Shown here: positions 16,414 through 24,596 of the stretch, one piece after another
Layout of the letters: each line of letters starts with the position of its first letter
Numbering within the stretch: the first letter of the stretch is position 1
DNA from: Anaeromyxobacter terrae
GTDB taxonomy: Bacteria > Myxococcota > Myxococcia > Myxococcales > Anaeromyxobacteraceae
Assembly: GCF_022690685.1 (NCBI RefSeq)
Contig: NZ_JALCYY010000055.1
Span: forward strand, 1-32,498
Reading direction: 5' to 3'
DNA: 32,498 nt
Position numbers and translations under genes: made by a program
The notes under the pieces: model-generated
What the model saw: the letters and a program-made list of their open reading frames with translations, nothing else
Database searches by the model: none
Told to the model about the DNA's origin: nothing

Positions 16414-17400
16414 ATGGCGGAGCTCGTCACCGAGTACATGGGGCTCGCGCTGCCCAGTCCGCTCGTACTCGCGAGCTGCGCGCTCTCGAACCGCATCGAG
16501 AACCTCCAGGCTGCCGAGGGGCACGGCGCCGGGGCGGTGGTGCTCCGCTCGCTCTTCGAGGAGCAGCTCGAGTCGGCCACGAGCGCGCTCGAGGAGGAGC
16601 TCCTGGGCGGCGCCGAGTCGAACCCCGAGGCGCGCACCTACTTCCCGCCGCAGCGGGTCGGCCCCCACGATTACATGTCGCTCGTCGAGCGCGCGAAGCG
16701 GGCGCTCGAGATCCCGGTCATCGCGAGCCTCAACTGCGCGGCGCCCGGGAGCTGGACGGAGTACGCGCGCGACATCGAGCAGGCCGGCGCGGACGCGCTG
16801 GAGGTGAACCTCTACGCCGTGGAGGCGGACCCGGCGGTGTCCGCGGGGGAGGTAGAGGCGCGCTACCTCGAGATCGTCGCCGCCGTGCGGCAGGTGGTGC
16901 GCATCCCGATCGCGGTGAAGCTCTCGCCGTACTTCACCTCGCTCGCGAACTTCGCCTCCCGGCTCGACGGGCTCGGCGTGGACGGAATCGTCCTCTTCAA
17001 CCGCTTCCTGCAGCCCGACATCTCTCTCGAGCGCATGGCGGCGGCGCCGACGATGACGCCTTCCGCTCCGGCGGAGGCGCTCCTGCCGCTGCGCTGGATC
17101 GCCCTCCTGCACGGACGCGTGCGCGCGCACCTCGCCGCGACCACCGGGGTGTACGACGCCCCCGGCGTGCTGAAGCAGATCCTGGCCGGCGCGCAGGTCG
17201 TGCAGCTCGCCTCCGCGCTCATGAAGAACGGGATCCCGCACCTCGGCAAGGTGCTCGCGGGGATCGAGGACTGGCTGGACCGCCGCGGCATCTCGACGCT
17301 GGACGAGCTCCGCGGGTCGCTGTCCCAGCGCGAGGTGAGCGATCCCGTGGCGTTCGAGCGCGCACAGTACGTGCACCTCATCCTGTCACAGAACATCTGA
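16414..17400 (+). CDS. dihydroorotate dehydrogenase-like FMN oxidoreductase
   Basis: A 328-residue TIM-barrel flavoprotein resembling class 1 dihydroorotate dehydrogenases: YMGLALPSPLVLAS at the N-terminus, VIASLNCAAPGSW, ALEVNLYAVEAD, IAVKLSPYF, GVDGIVLFNRF, and the C-terminal phosphate/FMN-binding AGAQVVQLASALMKNG. It belongs to the 'DHOD-like' group often found near anaerobic oxidoreductases rather than in pyr operons; the canonical catalytic Cys/Ser loop for orotate reduction is not obvious (LNCAAPGSW has a Cys in roughly that region). The ATG follows GGAG. Neighbours give no pyrimidine context, so the true substrate is uncertain. Confidence 0.85.
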   Translation: MAELVTEYMGLALPSPLVLASCALSNRIENLQAAEGHGAGAVVLRSLFEEQLESATSALEEELLGGAESNPEARTYFPPQRVGPHDYMSLVERAKRALEIPVIASLNCAAPGSWTEYARDIEQAGADALEVNLYAVEADPAVSAGEVEARYLEIVAAVRQVVRIPIAVKLSPYFTSLANFASRLDGLGVDGIVLFNRFLQPDISLERMAAAPTMTPSAPAEALLPLRWIALLHGRVRAHLAATTGVYDAPGVLKQILAGAQVVQLASALMKNGIPHLGKVLAGIEDWLDRRGISTLDELRGSLSQREVSDPVAFERAQYVHLILSQNI

Positions 17401-17417
17401 CGCACGACGGGCCCCCC

Positions 17418-18083
17418 GTGGCAGCATGTCGGGTGATGGCCCCTCCCTCTACCAGGCAGCCCCGTGCGCCGGCCGCCCTCGCCCGGGCGTTCGCCTGCGC
17501 TGGGGCGGGCCTCGCCGACGCCGCCCTCCGCGAGCGGAACCTCCGCATCCACCTCGGCCTCGGCGTCCTGGCGGCGTGCGGCGCGGCCGTCCTCGACCTC
17601 ACCCCGGCGGAGCGCGGGCTCGTCCTCGCCTGCGCGGGGGCCGTCGTCGCCGCCGAGGCGCTGAACTCGGCCGTCGAGACGATCGTCGACGTGGTCCTGC
17701 CCGGCCCGGATCCGCGCGCCCGCTTCGCGAAGGACGCCGCCGCCGGCGCCGTGCTCGCCCTCGCCCTCGCCAGCGTCGCGGTGGCGGTGGCGATCCTCGC
17801 CCCCCGGGCCGCCGCGCTCGCCGCAAGCGCGCGGGCGCTCGCGCCGTCGGCGGCGGGGGCGGCGCTCGCGGCGCTCGCCGCCTGGCGTCTCCCCGCGCCG
17901 GTCGAGCGGCGCGGGATCGCGCGGCTCGCGCTCGCCCTCGGGGGCGGGCTCGGGCTGGGAATCGTCGCATCCGCCGCGGAGAGCGGAGTGGCGCTCGCCG
18001 TCGCGGCCCTGCTCCTCGCGCTCGGGGCCGCCGCGGCCGCGCGGCGCGCCGCGGGGGAAGGCCCTCCCGTACACCGGAGGTGA
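17418..18083 (+). CDS. diacylglycerol kinase-family membrane protein with extended C-terminus
   Basis: A 221-residue membrane protein. The first ~120 residues match the bacterial DgkA/undecaprenol kinase family: RERNLRIHLGLGV ahead of the first helix, the catalytic EALNSAVETIVD motif around residues 75-90, and ARFAKDAAAGAVL before the next helix. Family members usually end there with three helices; here another ~100 residues add further Ala/Leu-rich hydrophobic segments, separated by a short polar stretch (PAPVERRG). It would phosphorylate a membrane lipid such as diacylglycerol or undecaprenol. GTG at 17418 is the longest start; GTG 17433 or ATG 17436 fit the family length better. No clear Shine-Dalgarno. 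Confidence 0.8.
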   Translation: MAACRVMAPPSTRQPRAPAALARAFACAGAGLADAALRERNLRIHLGLGVLAACGAAVLDLTPAERGLVLACAGAVVAAEALNSAVETIVDVVLPGPDPRARFAKDAAAGAVLALALASVAVAVAILAPRAAALAASARALAPSAAGAALAALAAWRLPAPVERRGIARLALALGGGLGLGIVASAAESGVALAVAALLLALGAAAAARRAAGEGPPVHRR

Positions 18084-18088
18084 AGTGC

Positions 18089-18349
18089 CTACCCCTCCGG
18101 CAGCGGGTCGCCGGGGTGCTCGGGGATCTGCAGGCGCGAGGCCTCCCGCGAGCGCTCCTCGTCGTGGCCGTGGACGCGCTCCGCCTCGCGCTCGTCCTGA
18201 TCCGGCGTCCAGGTCGTCCCCGCGCCCTCCGGAGACAGCCCCTCCAGCGGCCGTTCCCCGTGCCGGCTCTCCACGTCGAGGTCCTTCTTCTCGTTCTCGC
18301 GCCGGCGCGCGAGCTCGCGATCGAACATCGGATCCTTGCGCTCGGCCAT
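18089..18349 (-). CDS. small highly charged hypothetical protein
   Basis: An 86-residue hydrophilic protein rich in Glu, Asp, Arg and His with no hydrophobic core, probably largely disordered. No family recognised. The start ATG (MAERKDPMFDREL) is chosen because AGGAGGG lies just upstream at ideal spacing; the longer upstream frame is unlikely. It is divergent from the rubrerythrin gene, and its stop lies 5 bases from that of the convergent diacylglycerol-kinase-like gene. The strong ribosome binding site and the soluble, low-Pro composition argue that it is a real gene. Confidence 0.6.
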   Translation of the reverse strand: MAERKDPMFDRELARRRENEKKDLDVESRHGERPLEGLSPEGAGTTWTPDQDEREAERVHGHDEERSREASRLQIPEHPGDPLPEG

Positions 18350-18510
18350 CGCACCCTCCTGCCCGATCCTCACGCTGGCCACCCACCGGGGGCGATGCAA
18401 TCCCACGTCGCTCCGATAGGTTCCCCGCACCGATTCCGCTCGCCCGGCGCCCGCACTCCGCGGGCCGGATCTCGAGCCTCCCCCACGCCTCGAAGGCGAG
18501 GAGACACACC

Positions 18511-18930
18511 ATGGCGAACCTCAAGGGCAGCAAGACCGAGCAGAATTTCAAGGACGCCTTCGCGGGCGAGTCCCAGGCGAACCGGCGCTACCTGTACTTC
18601 GCGAAGATCGCCGACGTGGAGGGCTACCCCGAGGTCGCCATGAACTTCCGCGAGACCGCGGAGGGCGAGACCGGCCACGCGCACGGACACCTCGACTTCC
18701 TGAAGGCGGTCGGCGATCCCGCCACCGGGCTGCCCATGGGCGACACGGCGACGAACCTCAAGGCGGCCATCGCGGGCGAGACGCACGAGTACACGGACAT
18801 GTACCCGGGCTTCGCCAAGACCGCGCGCGACGAGGGCTTCGCCGAGGCGGCGGACTGGTTCGAGACGCTCGCGAAGGCCGAGAAGTCGCACGCCGGCCGC
18901 TTCGACAAGATGCTGAAGAGCATCAGCTAG
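18511..18930 (+). CDS. rubrerythrin-family diiron protein lacking the rubredoxin domain
   Basis: A 139-residue four-helix ferritin-like protein. Diiron ligands are visible as two ExxH-type pairs: E20 in [12 protein letters not shown]53 and H56 in AEGETGHA, then [12 protein letters not shown] and [10 protein letters not shown]. It has no CxxC pairs, so the C-terminal rubredoxin domain of classical rubrerythrins is missing and electrons must come from another protein. It reduces peroxide in anaerobes and microaerophiles. GGAG precedes the ATG. The Fe-S oxidoreductase and DUF3501 genes follow, a recurring three-gene set, suggesting the Fe-S protein may be its redox partner. A strong terminator hairpin lies directly after the stop, which should give excess rubrerythrin mRNA. 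Confidence 0.93.
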   Translation: MANLKGSKTEQNFKDAFAGESQANRRYLYFAKIADVEGYPEVAMNFRETAEGETGHAHGHLDFLKAVGDPATGLPMGDTATNLKAAIAGETHEYTDMYPGFAKTARDEGFAEAADWFETLAKAEKSHAGRFDKMLKSIS

Positions 18931-18949
18931 CGCCTCGCACGGCTCGGCG

Positions 18950-18992
18950 ACGACCCGGCGCGCCCCCGTCGAGGGCGTGCGCCGGGTCGTTT
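18950..18992 (+). terminator. intrinsic terminator or attenuator after rubrerythrin
   Basis: A perfect 12-bp stem, ACGACCCGGCGC (18950-18961) with GCGCCGGGTCGT (18979-18990), the loop itself containing a further GCCC/GGGC pairing, followed by a short T-run (TTT). It lies 20 bases past the rubrerythrin stop and 33 bases before the Fe-S gene. Probably a partial terminator giving differential expression within the operon. Confidence 0.75.
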
Positions 18993-19024
18993 CGCGTCGG
19001 GCCGCCCCGGGAGAAACTGCCGCC

Positions 19025-20392
19025 ATGACCACGCCCGAGCAGCCGAAGCGGATCTCGTACCAGCCGACGCCAGGGCTCTCCTACGATCCGTCCGAGGCGA
19101 GGTACTGGGACCCGGCGGCGCTCGAGGGGGAGGTGCGCCGCGCCTTCGAGATCTGTCACGGCTGCCGCATGTGCTTCAAGTACTGCGACAGCTTCCCGCG
19201 CCTGTTCACGCTCCTCGACCAGAAGTACGACGCCGACGTGCACAGGCTCGGCGCGGCGGACGTCGCGCACGTGATGGACGCGTGCTTCCAGTGCAAGCTG
19301 TGCGAGGTGCAGTGCCCCTACACGCCGCGCGACCGGCACGAGTTCCAGCTCGACTTCCCCGCGCTGGTCCACCGCTACCGCGGCGTCCACCAGCGGGGCA
19401 AGCCGCGCACGCTCCGCCAGCGCGTGCTGAACGATCCGGACGGCGCCGGGCGCCTGGCGCGCCTCTCCCTCGGCGCGGCGAACGTCGCCAACCGCTCCCG
19501 GCCGCTGCGCGTGCTCATGGAGAAGGCGGTCGGGATCCACCGCGACAAGAAGCTCCCCGACTTCGCCGCCCAGCCCTTCGACCGCTGGGCCGAGCGGAAC
19601 GGCTACGTGAAGCCGGAGCCAGGCGGCGAGGCGGTGCTGTTCCAGACCTGCTTCGTGCAGCACAACGAGCCGGAGATCGGCAAGGACGCGCTCTTCGTGC
19701 TCGGGCGCTGCGGCGTGGACGTGCGGGTGGTGAAGGGGCTCGTCTGCTGCGGGATGCCCGCGTGGGAGCACGGCGATCTCGAGGCGCTCCGGCGCCAGGC
19801 CCACCACGATCTCGAGCTGCTCATGCCGTACGTCGAGCGGGGCGCGAAGGTGCTCGTGGTGAATCCGACCTGCTCGATGATGATGCGCCGCGAGTGGCCC
19901 CACCTGCTCGACGGCGCCGACCGCGAGCGCGCGCAGAGGCTCGCGCCGGCGGTCATGGACGTCTCCGAGTACCTCTGGTCGATCCGCGACGAGGAGCGCT
20001 TCTCGACGGCGTTCCGATCGGCGCCCCCGGGCGGCAAGGTCGCCTACCACGCGCCGTGCCACCTGCGCGCGCAGGCGGTCGGGTTCAAGGGCCGCGACCT
20101 GCTCCGCAAGATCCCCGGCGTCACGGTGGCCGCGACGGTCATGGAGTGCTGCGGGCACGACGGCACGTTCGCGTTGACGGTCGAGGGGTTCGAGCCGTCG
20201 CAGCGGATCGGCAGGAAGGCGTTCGACGGCATGAAGGCCGCCGACGCCACGACCTGGGCGACGGATTGCCCCCTCGCGGCGCTGCAGTTCGAGCAGCACG
20301 CGGGGAAGAAGCCGCTCCACCCGCTGTCGCTGCTCGCGCGCGCCTACCGCGAGGACGGCTTCGGCGAGGGCGGCGCGGGAGGCACGCGATGA
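19025..20392 (+). CDS. Fe-S oxidoreductase with two 4Fe-4S motifs and two CCG domains
   Basis: A 455-residue cytosolic electron-transfer protein resembling GlpC/HdrD-type subunits. N-terminal ferredoxin motifs are [15 protein letters not shown] and [13 protein letters not shown] (residues ~44-105). Two cysteine-rich (CCG-like) domains follow: [12 protein letters not shown] with [14 protein letters not shown], and [13 protein letters not shown] with [10 protein letters not shown]. These domains carry noncanonical clusters or heme contacts in related reductases. The frame begins with ATG at 19025; the final four bases overlap the start of the DUF3501 gene (ATGA). Context with rubrerythrin suggests delivery of electrons for peroxide reduction; this is inference. 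Confidence 0.9.
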   Translation: MTTPEQPKRISYQPTPGLSYDPSEARYWDPAALEGEVRRAFEICHGCRMCFKYCDSFPRLFTLLDQKYDADVHRLGAADVAHVMDACFQCKLCEVQCPYTPRDRHEFQLDFPALVHRYRGVHQRGKPRTLRQRVLNDPDGAGRLARLSLGAANVANRSRPLRVLMEKAVGIHRDKKLPDFAAQPFDRWAERNGYVKPEPGGEAVLFQTCFVQHNEPEIGKDALFVLGRCGVDVRVVKGLVCCGMPAWEHGDLEALRRQAHHDLELLMPYVERGAKVLVVNPTCSMMMRREWPHLLDGADRERAQRLAPAVMDVSEYLWSIRDEERFSTAFRSAPPGGKVAYHAPCHLRAQAVGFKGRDLLRKIPGVTVAATVMECCGHDGTFALTVEGFEPSQRIGRKAFDGMKAADATTWATDCPLAALQFEQHAGKKPLHPLSLLARAYREDGFGEGGAGGTR

Positions 20393-20946
20393 GGCCGGTG
20401 CGGCGCGAGGAGCTCCTCGATCTCTCCACCTACGAGCGCTCGCGGGCGGAGCTCCGCCCGGGGGTGCTCGAGGCCAAGCGGCGCCGGCGCGTGCACGTCG
20501 GGGCGCTCACGTTCCTCTTCGAGAACGCCGCCACCGTCCGTTACCAGGTGCAGGAGATGATCCGGGCCGAGCGCATGACGCGCGAGGAGGACATCCGGCA
20601 CGAGCTCGAGACCTACAACGAGCTGCTGGGCGGCAAGGGCGAGCTCGGCGTGTCCCTGCTCATCGAGATCCCCGACCCCGCCGAGCGCGACCGCAGGCTT
20701 CGCGAATGGCTCGAGCTCCCGCGGCACCTCTACCTGAGGCTCGCCGACGGCCGGAAGATCCGCCCCCGCTTCGATCCGCGCCAGGTCGGCGAGGACCGGC
20801 TCTCCTCCGTGCAGTACCTCAGGTTCGACGTCGGGGGGGAGGCGCCCGTCGCGGCGGGCGCGGACCTGCCGGGCCTCACGGTCGAGACGGCGCTCGAGGC
20901 GGAGCAGCGCGAGGCCCTGCGCGCGGACCTCGCCGCGGATTCCTGA
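20389..20946 (+). CDS. DUF3501 family protein
   Basis: A 185-residue soluble protein of a conserved family of unknown function. It has the family's N-terminal DLSTYERSRAELRPGVLEAKRRRRVHVG, FLFENAATVRYQVQEMIRAER, and ELETYNELLGG segments, and the C-terminal SVQYLRFDVG strand. It is consistently encoded beside a rubrerythrin and an HdrD/GlpC-like Fe-S protein; here it is translationally coupled to the latter through an ATGA overlap. No metal-binding cysteines are visible. A role in assembling or docking the rubrerythrin reductase is plausible but unproven. Confidence 0.88.
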   Translation: MRPVRREELLDLSTYERSRAELRPGVLEAKRRRRVHVGALTFLFENAATVRYQVQEMIRAERMTREEDIRHELETYNELLGGKGELGVSLLIEIPDPAERDRRLREWLELPRHLYLRLADGRKIRPRFDPRQVGEDRLSSVQYLRFDVGGEAPVAAGADLPGLTVETALEAEQREALRADLAADS

Positions 20947-21001
20947 CCCGGGCCCGCCGGGGCGTTGCCGAGGCGCAGCTCCCCGGCTAGCTCTCCAGGG
21001 A

Positions 21002-21023
21002 GGCGAGCGCCCGCTCGCTCGCC
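21002..21023. terminator. hairpin after the rubrerythrin operon
   Basis: GGCGAGCG (21002-21009) and CGCTCGCC (21016-21023) form an 8-bp stem with a 6-base loop, between the DUF3501 stop and the Shine-Dalgarno of the next small gene. No T-tract. Either an operon-end hairpin or a leader element of the small gene. Confidence 0.35.
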
Positions 21024-21038
21024 CGGAGGTGGAGACCG

Positions 21039-21176
21039 ATGCGACGCCGTCCGACCGCACCCCGCGCCCAGGCACTCGTCCTCGCCCTCCCACACCCCGC
21101 CGCGCCCGCCTGGCATGAGTGGGCGGTGGCGCTCGGCGCGGTGGCGCTCCTCCTCGCGGCGCTGCTCTCGCGCTAG
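21039..21176 (+). CDS. 45-residue single-pass membrane peptide
   Basis: ATG at 21039 is preceded by GGAGGTGGAG at ideal spacing, one of the best ribosome binding sites in the window. The product has a basic N-terminus (RRRP), a middle section with His/Pro/Trp, and a C-terminal hydrophobic helix (WAVALGAVALLLAALLSR) ending in a positive residue, as in small tail-anchored membrane proteins. The stop overlaps the convergent exonuclease stop by four bases. No family recognised. It follows the rubrerythrin operon and could be its last gene. The coding case rests on the ribosome binding site and the membrane helix; it is too short to judge by codon bias. Confidence 0.5.
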   Translation: MRRRPTAPRAQALVLALPHPAAPAWHEWAVALGAVALLLAALLSR

Positions 21177-21775
21177 CGGAGATCGCGGAGCGTCTTCGCC
21201 GCGAGGCGGCGGCGCAGCACGAGGAACAGCTCGGCCGCGGAGATCGCGTCGGTGAGCGCGTCGTGGGCGCCGTAGTCCGGCAGGTGCACGCGGCGCCGCG
21301 CGGCGGCGAGGTTCAGCTCGGGCTCGATCTCGGGCGCGTCGGGATCGACGAAGCGCGCCCGGCGTGCCGCCTTGAGCAGGAGCGCCACGGTGTCGACGAC
21401 GGGCGGGCCGGGCCAGCTCAGCCCGGCGCCGCGATACGCGCGCCGGAGGAAGCGGACGTCCAGCGCCGCGTTGTGCACGAGGAGCACCCCCTCGCGGAGC
21501 CGGCGATCGACCTCTTTCAGCACCGCCTCGAGCGGGGGGGCCTCGCGTACGTCGTGCGGCACGAGGTGGTGCGCGCGCATCGAGTCCGGCCGGATCCCCT
21601 CCGGCGCATCGGGGCGCACGAGCGATGCGTAGGCCTCGCCGAGCCGGATCGCGCCCGCCCGGATCGGGACCATCCCGACGGCGAGGATCGGATCGTTCCT
21701 TACCTCGAGCCCACCGGTCTCGAGGTCGAGCGCCCAGTAGGTGATGCCTTCCCAGGGCGGTGAGGGCCAGAGCAC
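21173..21775 (-). CDS. DnaQ-like DEDDh 3'-5' exonuclease
   Basis: About 200 residues. Exo I motif ALDLETGG (D17, E19) with the second strand DPILAVGMVPI, Exo II VHNAALDVRFLRRAY, and Exo III HDALTDAISAAELF give the full DEDDh catalytic set, coordinating two metals for 3'-5' hydrolysis of DNA or RNA. No polymerase or helicase domain is attached. GTG at 21775 is selected because AGGAA lies just upstream and it is 16 codons before the first catalytic strand; longer frames upstream are proline/arginine-rich chance sequence. Likely a stand-alone proofreading or repair nuclease; the exact substrate cannot be told. Confidence 0.88.
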   Translation of the reverse strand: MLWPSPPWEGITYWALDLETGGLEVRNDPILAVGMVPIRAGAIRLGEAYASLVRPDAPEGIRPDSMRAHHLVPHDVREAPPLEAVLKEVDRRLREGVLLVHNAALDVRFLRRAYRGAGLSWPGPPVVDTVALLLKAARRARFVDPDAPEIEPELNLAAARRRVHLPDYGAHDALTDAISAAELFLVLRRRLAAKTLRDLR

Positions 21776-21976
21776 GAGCCCGTTCCTAGCATGCGCCGCG
21801 CCCGCCGTCGTGCCGCGCGGCAGGGGCGACGGCGGCCCGCCCCCTCGCCCGGCCTCCCACCGCCCTGGACCCGCGACCCCTTGGCGCAGCGGCCTTCGCG
21901 TGAGCGTCGTGTCGGCGGCGGTTGGCGAGGGCCCCCGGCGTGCGAAACGTCTCCGGTTGAACCCCCGGGGGAACAC
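21776..21976. other. divergent spacer with palindromes
   Basis: 201 bp between the exonuclease (minus) and DJ-1-type gene (plus). It holds a perfect 12-bp palindrome TGCCGCGCGGCA (21811-21822) and a CCCCCGGGGG palindrome overlapping the Shine-Dalgarno region of the DJ-1-type gene, which could mask its ribosome binding site. No confident promoter hexamers. Confidence 0.35.
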
Positions 21977-22552
21977 ATGGCTCGCATCGCCTTCATCGTG
22001 GACGACATGTTCGAGGACTCGGAGCTCCGCGTGCCGTACGACCGGCTCCGCGAGGCCGGGCACGAGGTGGTCATCGTCGGGCTCGAGCAGGGCAGGAAGC
22101 TCGAGGGCAAGCAGAAGAAGGAGAAGGTGACCGTCGAGCGGGCCGCGAAGGACGTCCGCGCGGAGGAGTTCGCCGCGCTCGTGATCCCGGGCGGCTACTC
22201 GCCGGATCACCTCCGCACGAGCCTCGACATGGTGCGGCTCACGCGCGACATGTTCGTGGCGGGGAAGCCGGTCGCCGCCGTGTGCCACGGGCCGTGGATG
22301 CTCGTGGAGGCCGACGCCATCGACGGACGGACCGTGACCTCCTGGCCGTCGCTCAAGACCGATCTCATCAACGCCGGCGCGCGCTGGGTGGACCGGGAGG
22401 TGGTGGAGGACGGGAACCTCATCACGTCCCGCAACCCGGGCGACCTCGCCGCGTTCTCCGCCGCGATCCTCCGGCAGCTCGACCGCGCGGCCGAGGCGCG
22501 CCGCCCCGGGCCGGGCGGCGAGGCGCATGGCGAGACGCCCACCATGCACTGA
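21977..22552 (+). CDS. DJ-1/PfpI family protein (type 1 glutamine amidotransferase-like)
   Basis: A 191-residue cytosolic protein. FEDSELRVPYDRLREAGHEV near the N-terminus, VIPGGYSPDHLR in the middle, and the nucleophile elbow AAVCHGPWMLV with C103-H104 are all PfpI hallmarks; TSRNPGDLAAFSAAIL is the conserved C-terminal segment. Family members act as proteases, glyoxalase/deglycase-like enzymes or chaperones under general or oxidative stress. The ATG follows GGGGGAA. A ~20-residue Arg/Pro/Gly-rich tail extends past the usual end. Converges with the cNMP/CBS gene. Confidence 0.9.
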   Translation: MARIAFIVDDMFEDSELRVPYDRLREAGHEVVIVGLEQGRKLEGKQKKEKVTVERAAKDVRAEEFAALVIPGGYSPDHLRTSLDMVRLTRDMFVAGKPVAAVCHGPWMLVEADAIDGRTVTSWPSLKTDLINAGARWVDREVVEDGNLITSRNPGDLAAFSAAILRQLDRAAEARRPGPGGEAHGETPTMH

Positions 22553-22560
22553 CCGCGGGC

Positions 22561-22589
22561 GCGCGGGCGTGCGATCCGCGCACCCGCGC
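22561..22589. terminator. bidirectional hairpin between convergent genes
   Basis: GCGCGGGCGTGCG (22561-22573) pairs with CGCGCACCCGCGC (22577-22589) over 13 positions with one mismatch and one G-U, loop of three. It fills the 46-bp gap between the DJ-1-type stop and the cNMP/CBS stop. No T-tract, so efficiency is uncertain. Confidence 0.5.
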
Positions 22590-22598
22590 CCTCGCCGC

Positions 22599-24410
22599 TC
22601 AGAACATGTCTGTTCGGTAGTGGTACGCCGCTCTCTCCTGCCAGTCCTCGATCGCGCGGAAGATGTCGCGCAGGCGGCTCCGCTCGAGGGACGAGAGATC
22701 GGCGATCGAGACGACGTTCACGGGCGGGCGGCCCTCCGCGATCATGCGGAGCTGCTCACGCAGGCGCAGCCGCAGGAGGAAGCCGTACGCCTCCGAGAGG
22801 GTCTCGAGCGTGTCCTTCGCGATGAGCCCCGCGTCGAAGGCGGCGCGCAGGCGGCCGAGCGTGTTGGAGGTGCGCGCGCCGGCCTCGAGGCCGTAGCAGC
22901 GGGCGAGGAAGACGATCGAGCTGATGCCCTTCAGCTTGAGGTCCACCTTCGAGGCGTCGCCGCGAATGCGGAGCACGAGCCCGCCGGGCGGGCGGAAGGT
23001 GAGGGCGCTCTTCGCCATGGCGGAGAGGAACGTGCGCGCGCCGGCCGCCCGGGCCGCGAGCGCGTGGAGCGCCGTCACGTCGAGCGCCCCGTACACCGGG
23101 CGGAAGTCGAAGAAGATCGACGCCTCGAGGAGCGCGGTGGGGGTGGGCTTCTCGAGCCAGCCGCGGAAGCGCTCGCGCCACTCCTCGAGCGGGCCCTGCC
23201 AGCGCGTCGCCATGTAGCCGCCCGGGCAGCGCGGGAACCCGGCCGCCTGCAGGTCCGCGATGGCGCGCTCGGCGAAGCGCTCGAAGTAAGCGCGGGCGGC
23301 GGGCGTGTCCTCGCCGTACACGAGCGCGTTGTCCTGGTCGGTGAGGAGCGTCTGCTCCATGCGACCTTCGGAGCCGAACGCGAGCCACGCGTAGGGGGTC
23401 GGGGGGGTGCCGAGATCGGCCTCGGCCATGCGGAGGATCCGGGCGAGGAGCGTGTCGTTGAGGCGCGCCACGAACCCGCCGATCACGATCGGCTCGAGCC
23501 CTCCCGCGAACAGCGCAGACGCCATCTCCGCGACGCGCGCGCCGTAGCCGGGGAGCGCGTCGCGGGTCGCGAGCCGCTCGACGCTGCGCATGACCGCCAC
23601 CGGCCCGGCCGCGGTGAAGCGCAGGAGGTCGGTGGACGAGAGCACGCCGACGATCTCCTCGCCGCGCGTGACGGGCAGGTGGTGCACCCCCGAGTCGAGG
23701 AGGATGCGCCACGCCTCGTAGACCGGCGTCTCCGCCGGGACGGTGCGCAGCGGCGCGCTCGCCACCTCGACGACCGGCGTGTCCGGCCCGCGCCCCATCG
23801 CCAGCACGCGCCGCCCGAAGTCACGATCGGTCACGATGCCGGGCGGCTCCGAGTCGACGAGCGCCGACCCCACGCAGCGCTCGGCCATGAGCCGCGCCGC
23901 CTCGCCCACGGTCGCGGTCGCCGGGACGCGCACCGGCGCGCGGCCGCGCAGCAGCGTCGCGACGGGGATGCCGAGGTCGGGCTGGAAGCTCGCCACCTGC
24001 GAGCGCTCGAGGCTGTTGCGGAGGCGCTCGGCGAGCCCGGAGGCGAAGTGGCCCGCGAAGGCGGCGTGCGCGAGCAGCTTCTCGAACTCGGTCTTGGGCA
24101 GCCGGTACGCGAGCAGGTCCTCCTCGACGGTCACGTCGAGCGTCGCCTCGCCCGAGATGAGCGAGGTGAAGCCGAAGATCTCGCCCTCCTCCAGGAGCTG
24201 CACCGTCTGGCCCTCGCGCTCGAGCCGGACCGCTCCCTTGCGGATCACGTACAGGTGATGCGAGGGCTCGCCGCCGCGGGTGAGGAGCCGCGTGCCGGAC
24301 GGGTGAAAGACGATCTCGATGGCGCGCGCGGCCTGGTCGAACGCCTCCTGCGGGAGCCCGTCGAACGGCGGGGTCGAGCGCACGAACGCGACCGGATCGA
24401 GAGCGACCAT
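22599..24410 (-). CDS. cNMP-binding / CBS-pair / DUF294 nucleotidyltransferase-like protein
   Basis: A 603-residue regulatory protein. Order: cyclic-nucleotide-binding domain (~15-130; GEIFGFTSLISGEATLDVTV), a CBS pair (~150-270; GIVTDRDFGRRVLA and GVLSSTDLLRF), a DUF294 nucleotidyltransferase-like domain with GSEGRMEQ (G346 onward) and LTDQDNALV, and a DUF294 C-terminal helical domain (~450-600). This is the standard layout of putative 'signal-transduction nucleotidyltransferases'; relatives in some bacteria act as partners of PolC-like exonuclease-type proteins, and a DEDDh exonuclease is indeed two genes away. The ATG at 24410 directly precedes the cNMP fold. A ligand such as cAMP and adenine nucleotides is inferred from the domains. 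Confidence 0.9.
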   Translation of the reverse strand: MVALDPVAFVRSTPPFDGLPQEAFDQAARAIEIVFHPSGTRLLTRGGEPSHHLYVIRKGAVRLEREGQTVQLLEEGEIFGFTSLISGEATLDVTVEEDLLAYRLPKTEFEKLLAHAAFAGHFASGLAERLRNSLERSQVASFQPDLGIPVATLLRGRAPVRVPATATVGEAARLMAERCVGSALVDSEPPGIVTDRDFGRRVLAMGRGPDTPVVEVASAPLRTVPAETPVYEAWRILLDSGVHHLPVTRGEEIVGVLSSTDLLRFTAAGPVAVMRSVERLATRDALPGYGARVAEMASALFAGGLEPIVIGGFVARLNDTLLARILRMAEADLGTPPTPYAWLAFGSEGRMEQTLLTDQDNALVYGEDTPAARAYFERFAERAIADLQAAGFPRCPGGYMATRWQGPLEEWRERFRGWLEKPTPTALLEASIFFDFRPVYGALDVTALHALAARAAGARTFLSAMAKSALTFRPPGGLVLRIRGDASKVDLKLKGISSIVFLARCYGLEAGARTSNTLGRLRAAFDAGLIAKDTLETLSEAYGFLLRLRLREQLRMIAEGRPPVNVVSIADLSSLERSRLRDIFRAIEDWQERAAYHYRTDMF

Positions 24411-24596
24411 GTGGGCGAGGATAGCAGAGCGGCGCCGCGGCCCCCTCGCGGAACCGGTCGGCAGCGGTTCGGTTCTTGCTCCACGGCAGGCCATCCCGTC
24501 GAATGGGCGGGATACGTCCCCAAGGCGCCGGCGCACCGCGCGCGGACCGTGACCGGGACGGACGGCATCGTGGTTCCCTGACGACAGGAGTGGCTC
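24411..24596. promoter_or_regulatory. divergent spacer with two inverted repeats and a weak promoter
   Basis: GAACCG (24451-24456) with CGGTTC (24465-24470), and ATCCCG (24493-24498) with CGGGAT (24508-24513). A weak plus-strand sigma70-like pair, TTGCTC (24476-24481) and TCGAAT (24499-24504) with 17-bp spacing, lies between and across them, about 95 bases before the outer-membrane protein gene. Confidence 0.35.

Noticed and set aside
16414..17400. pyrD, the pyrimidine pathway dihydroorotate dehydrogenase
   Set aside because: Sequence pattern fits the DHOD-like group without pyrimidine-gene neighbours; assigning pyrD would overstate the evidence.
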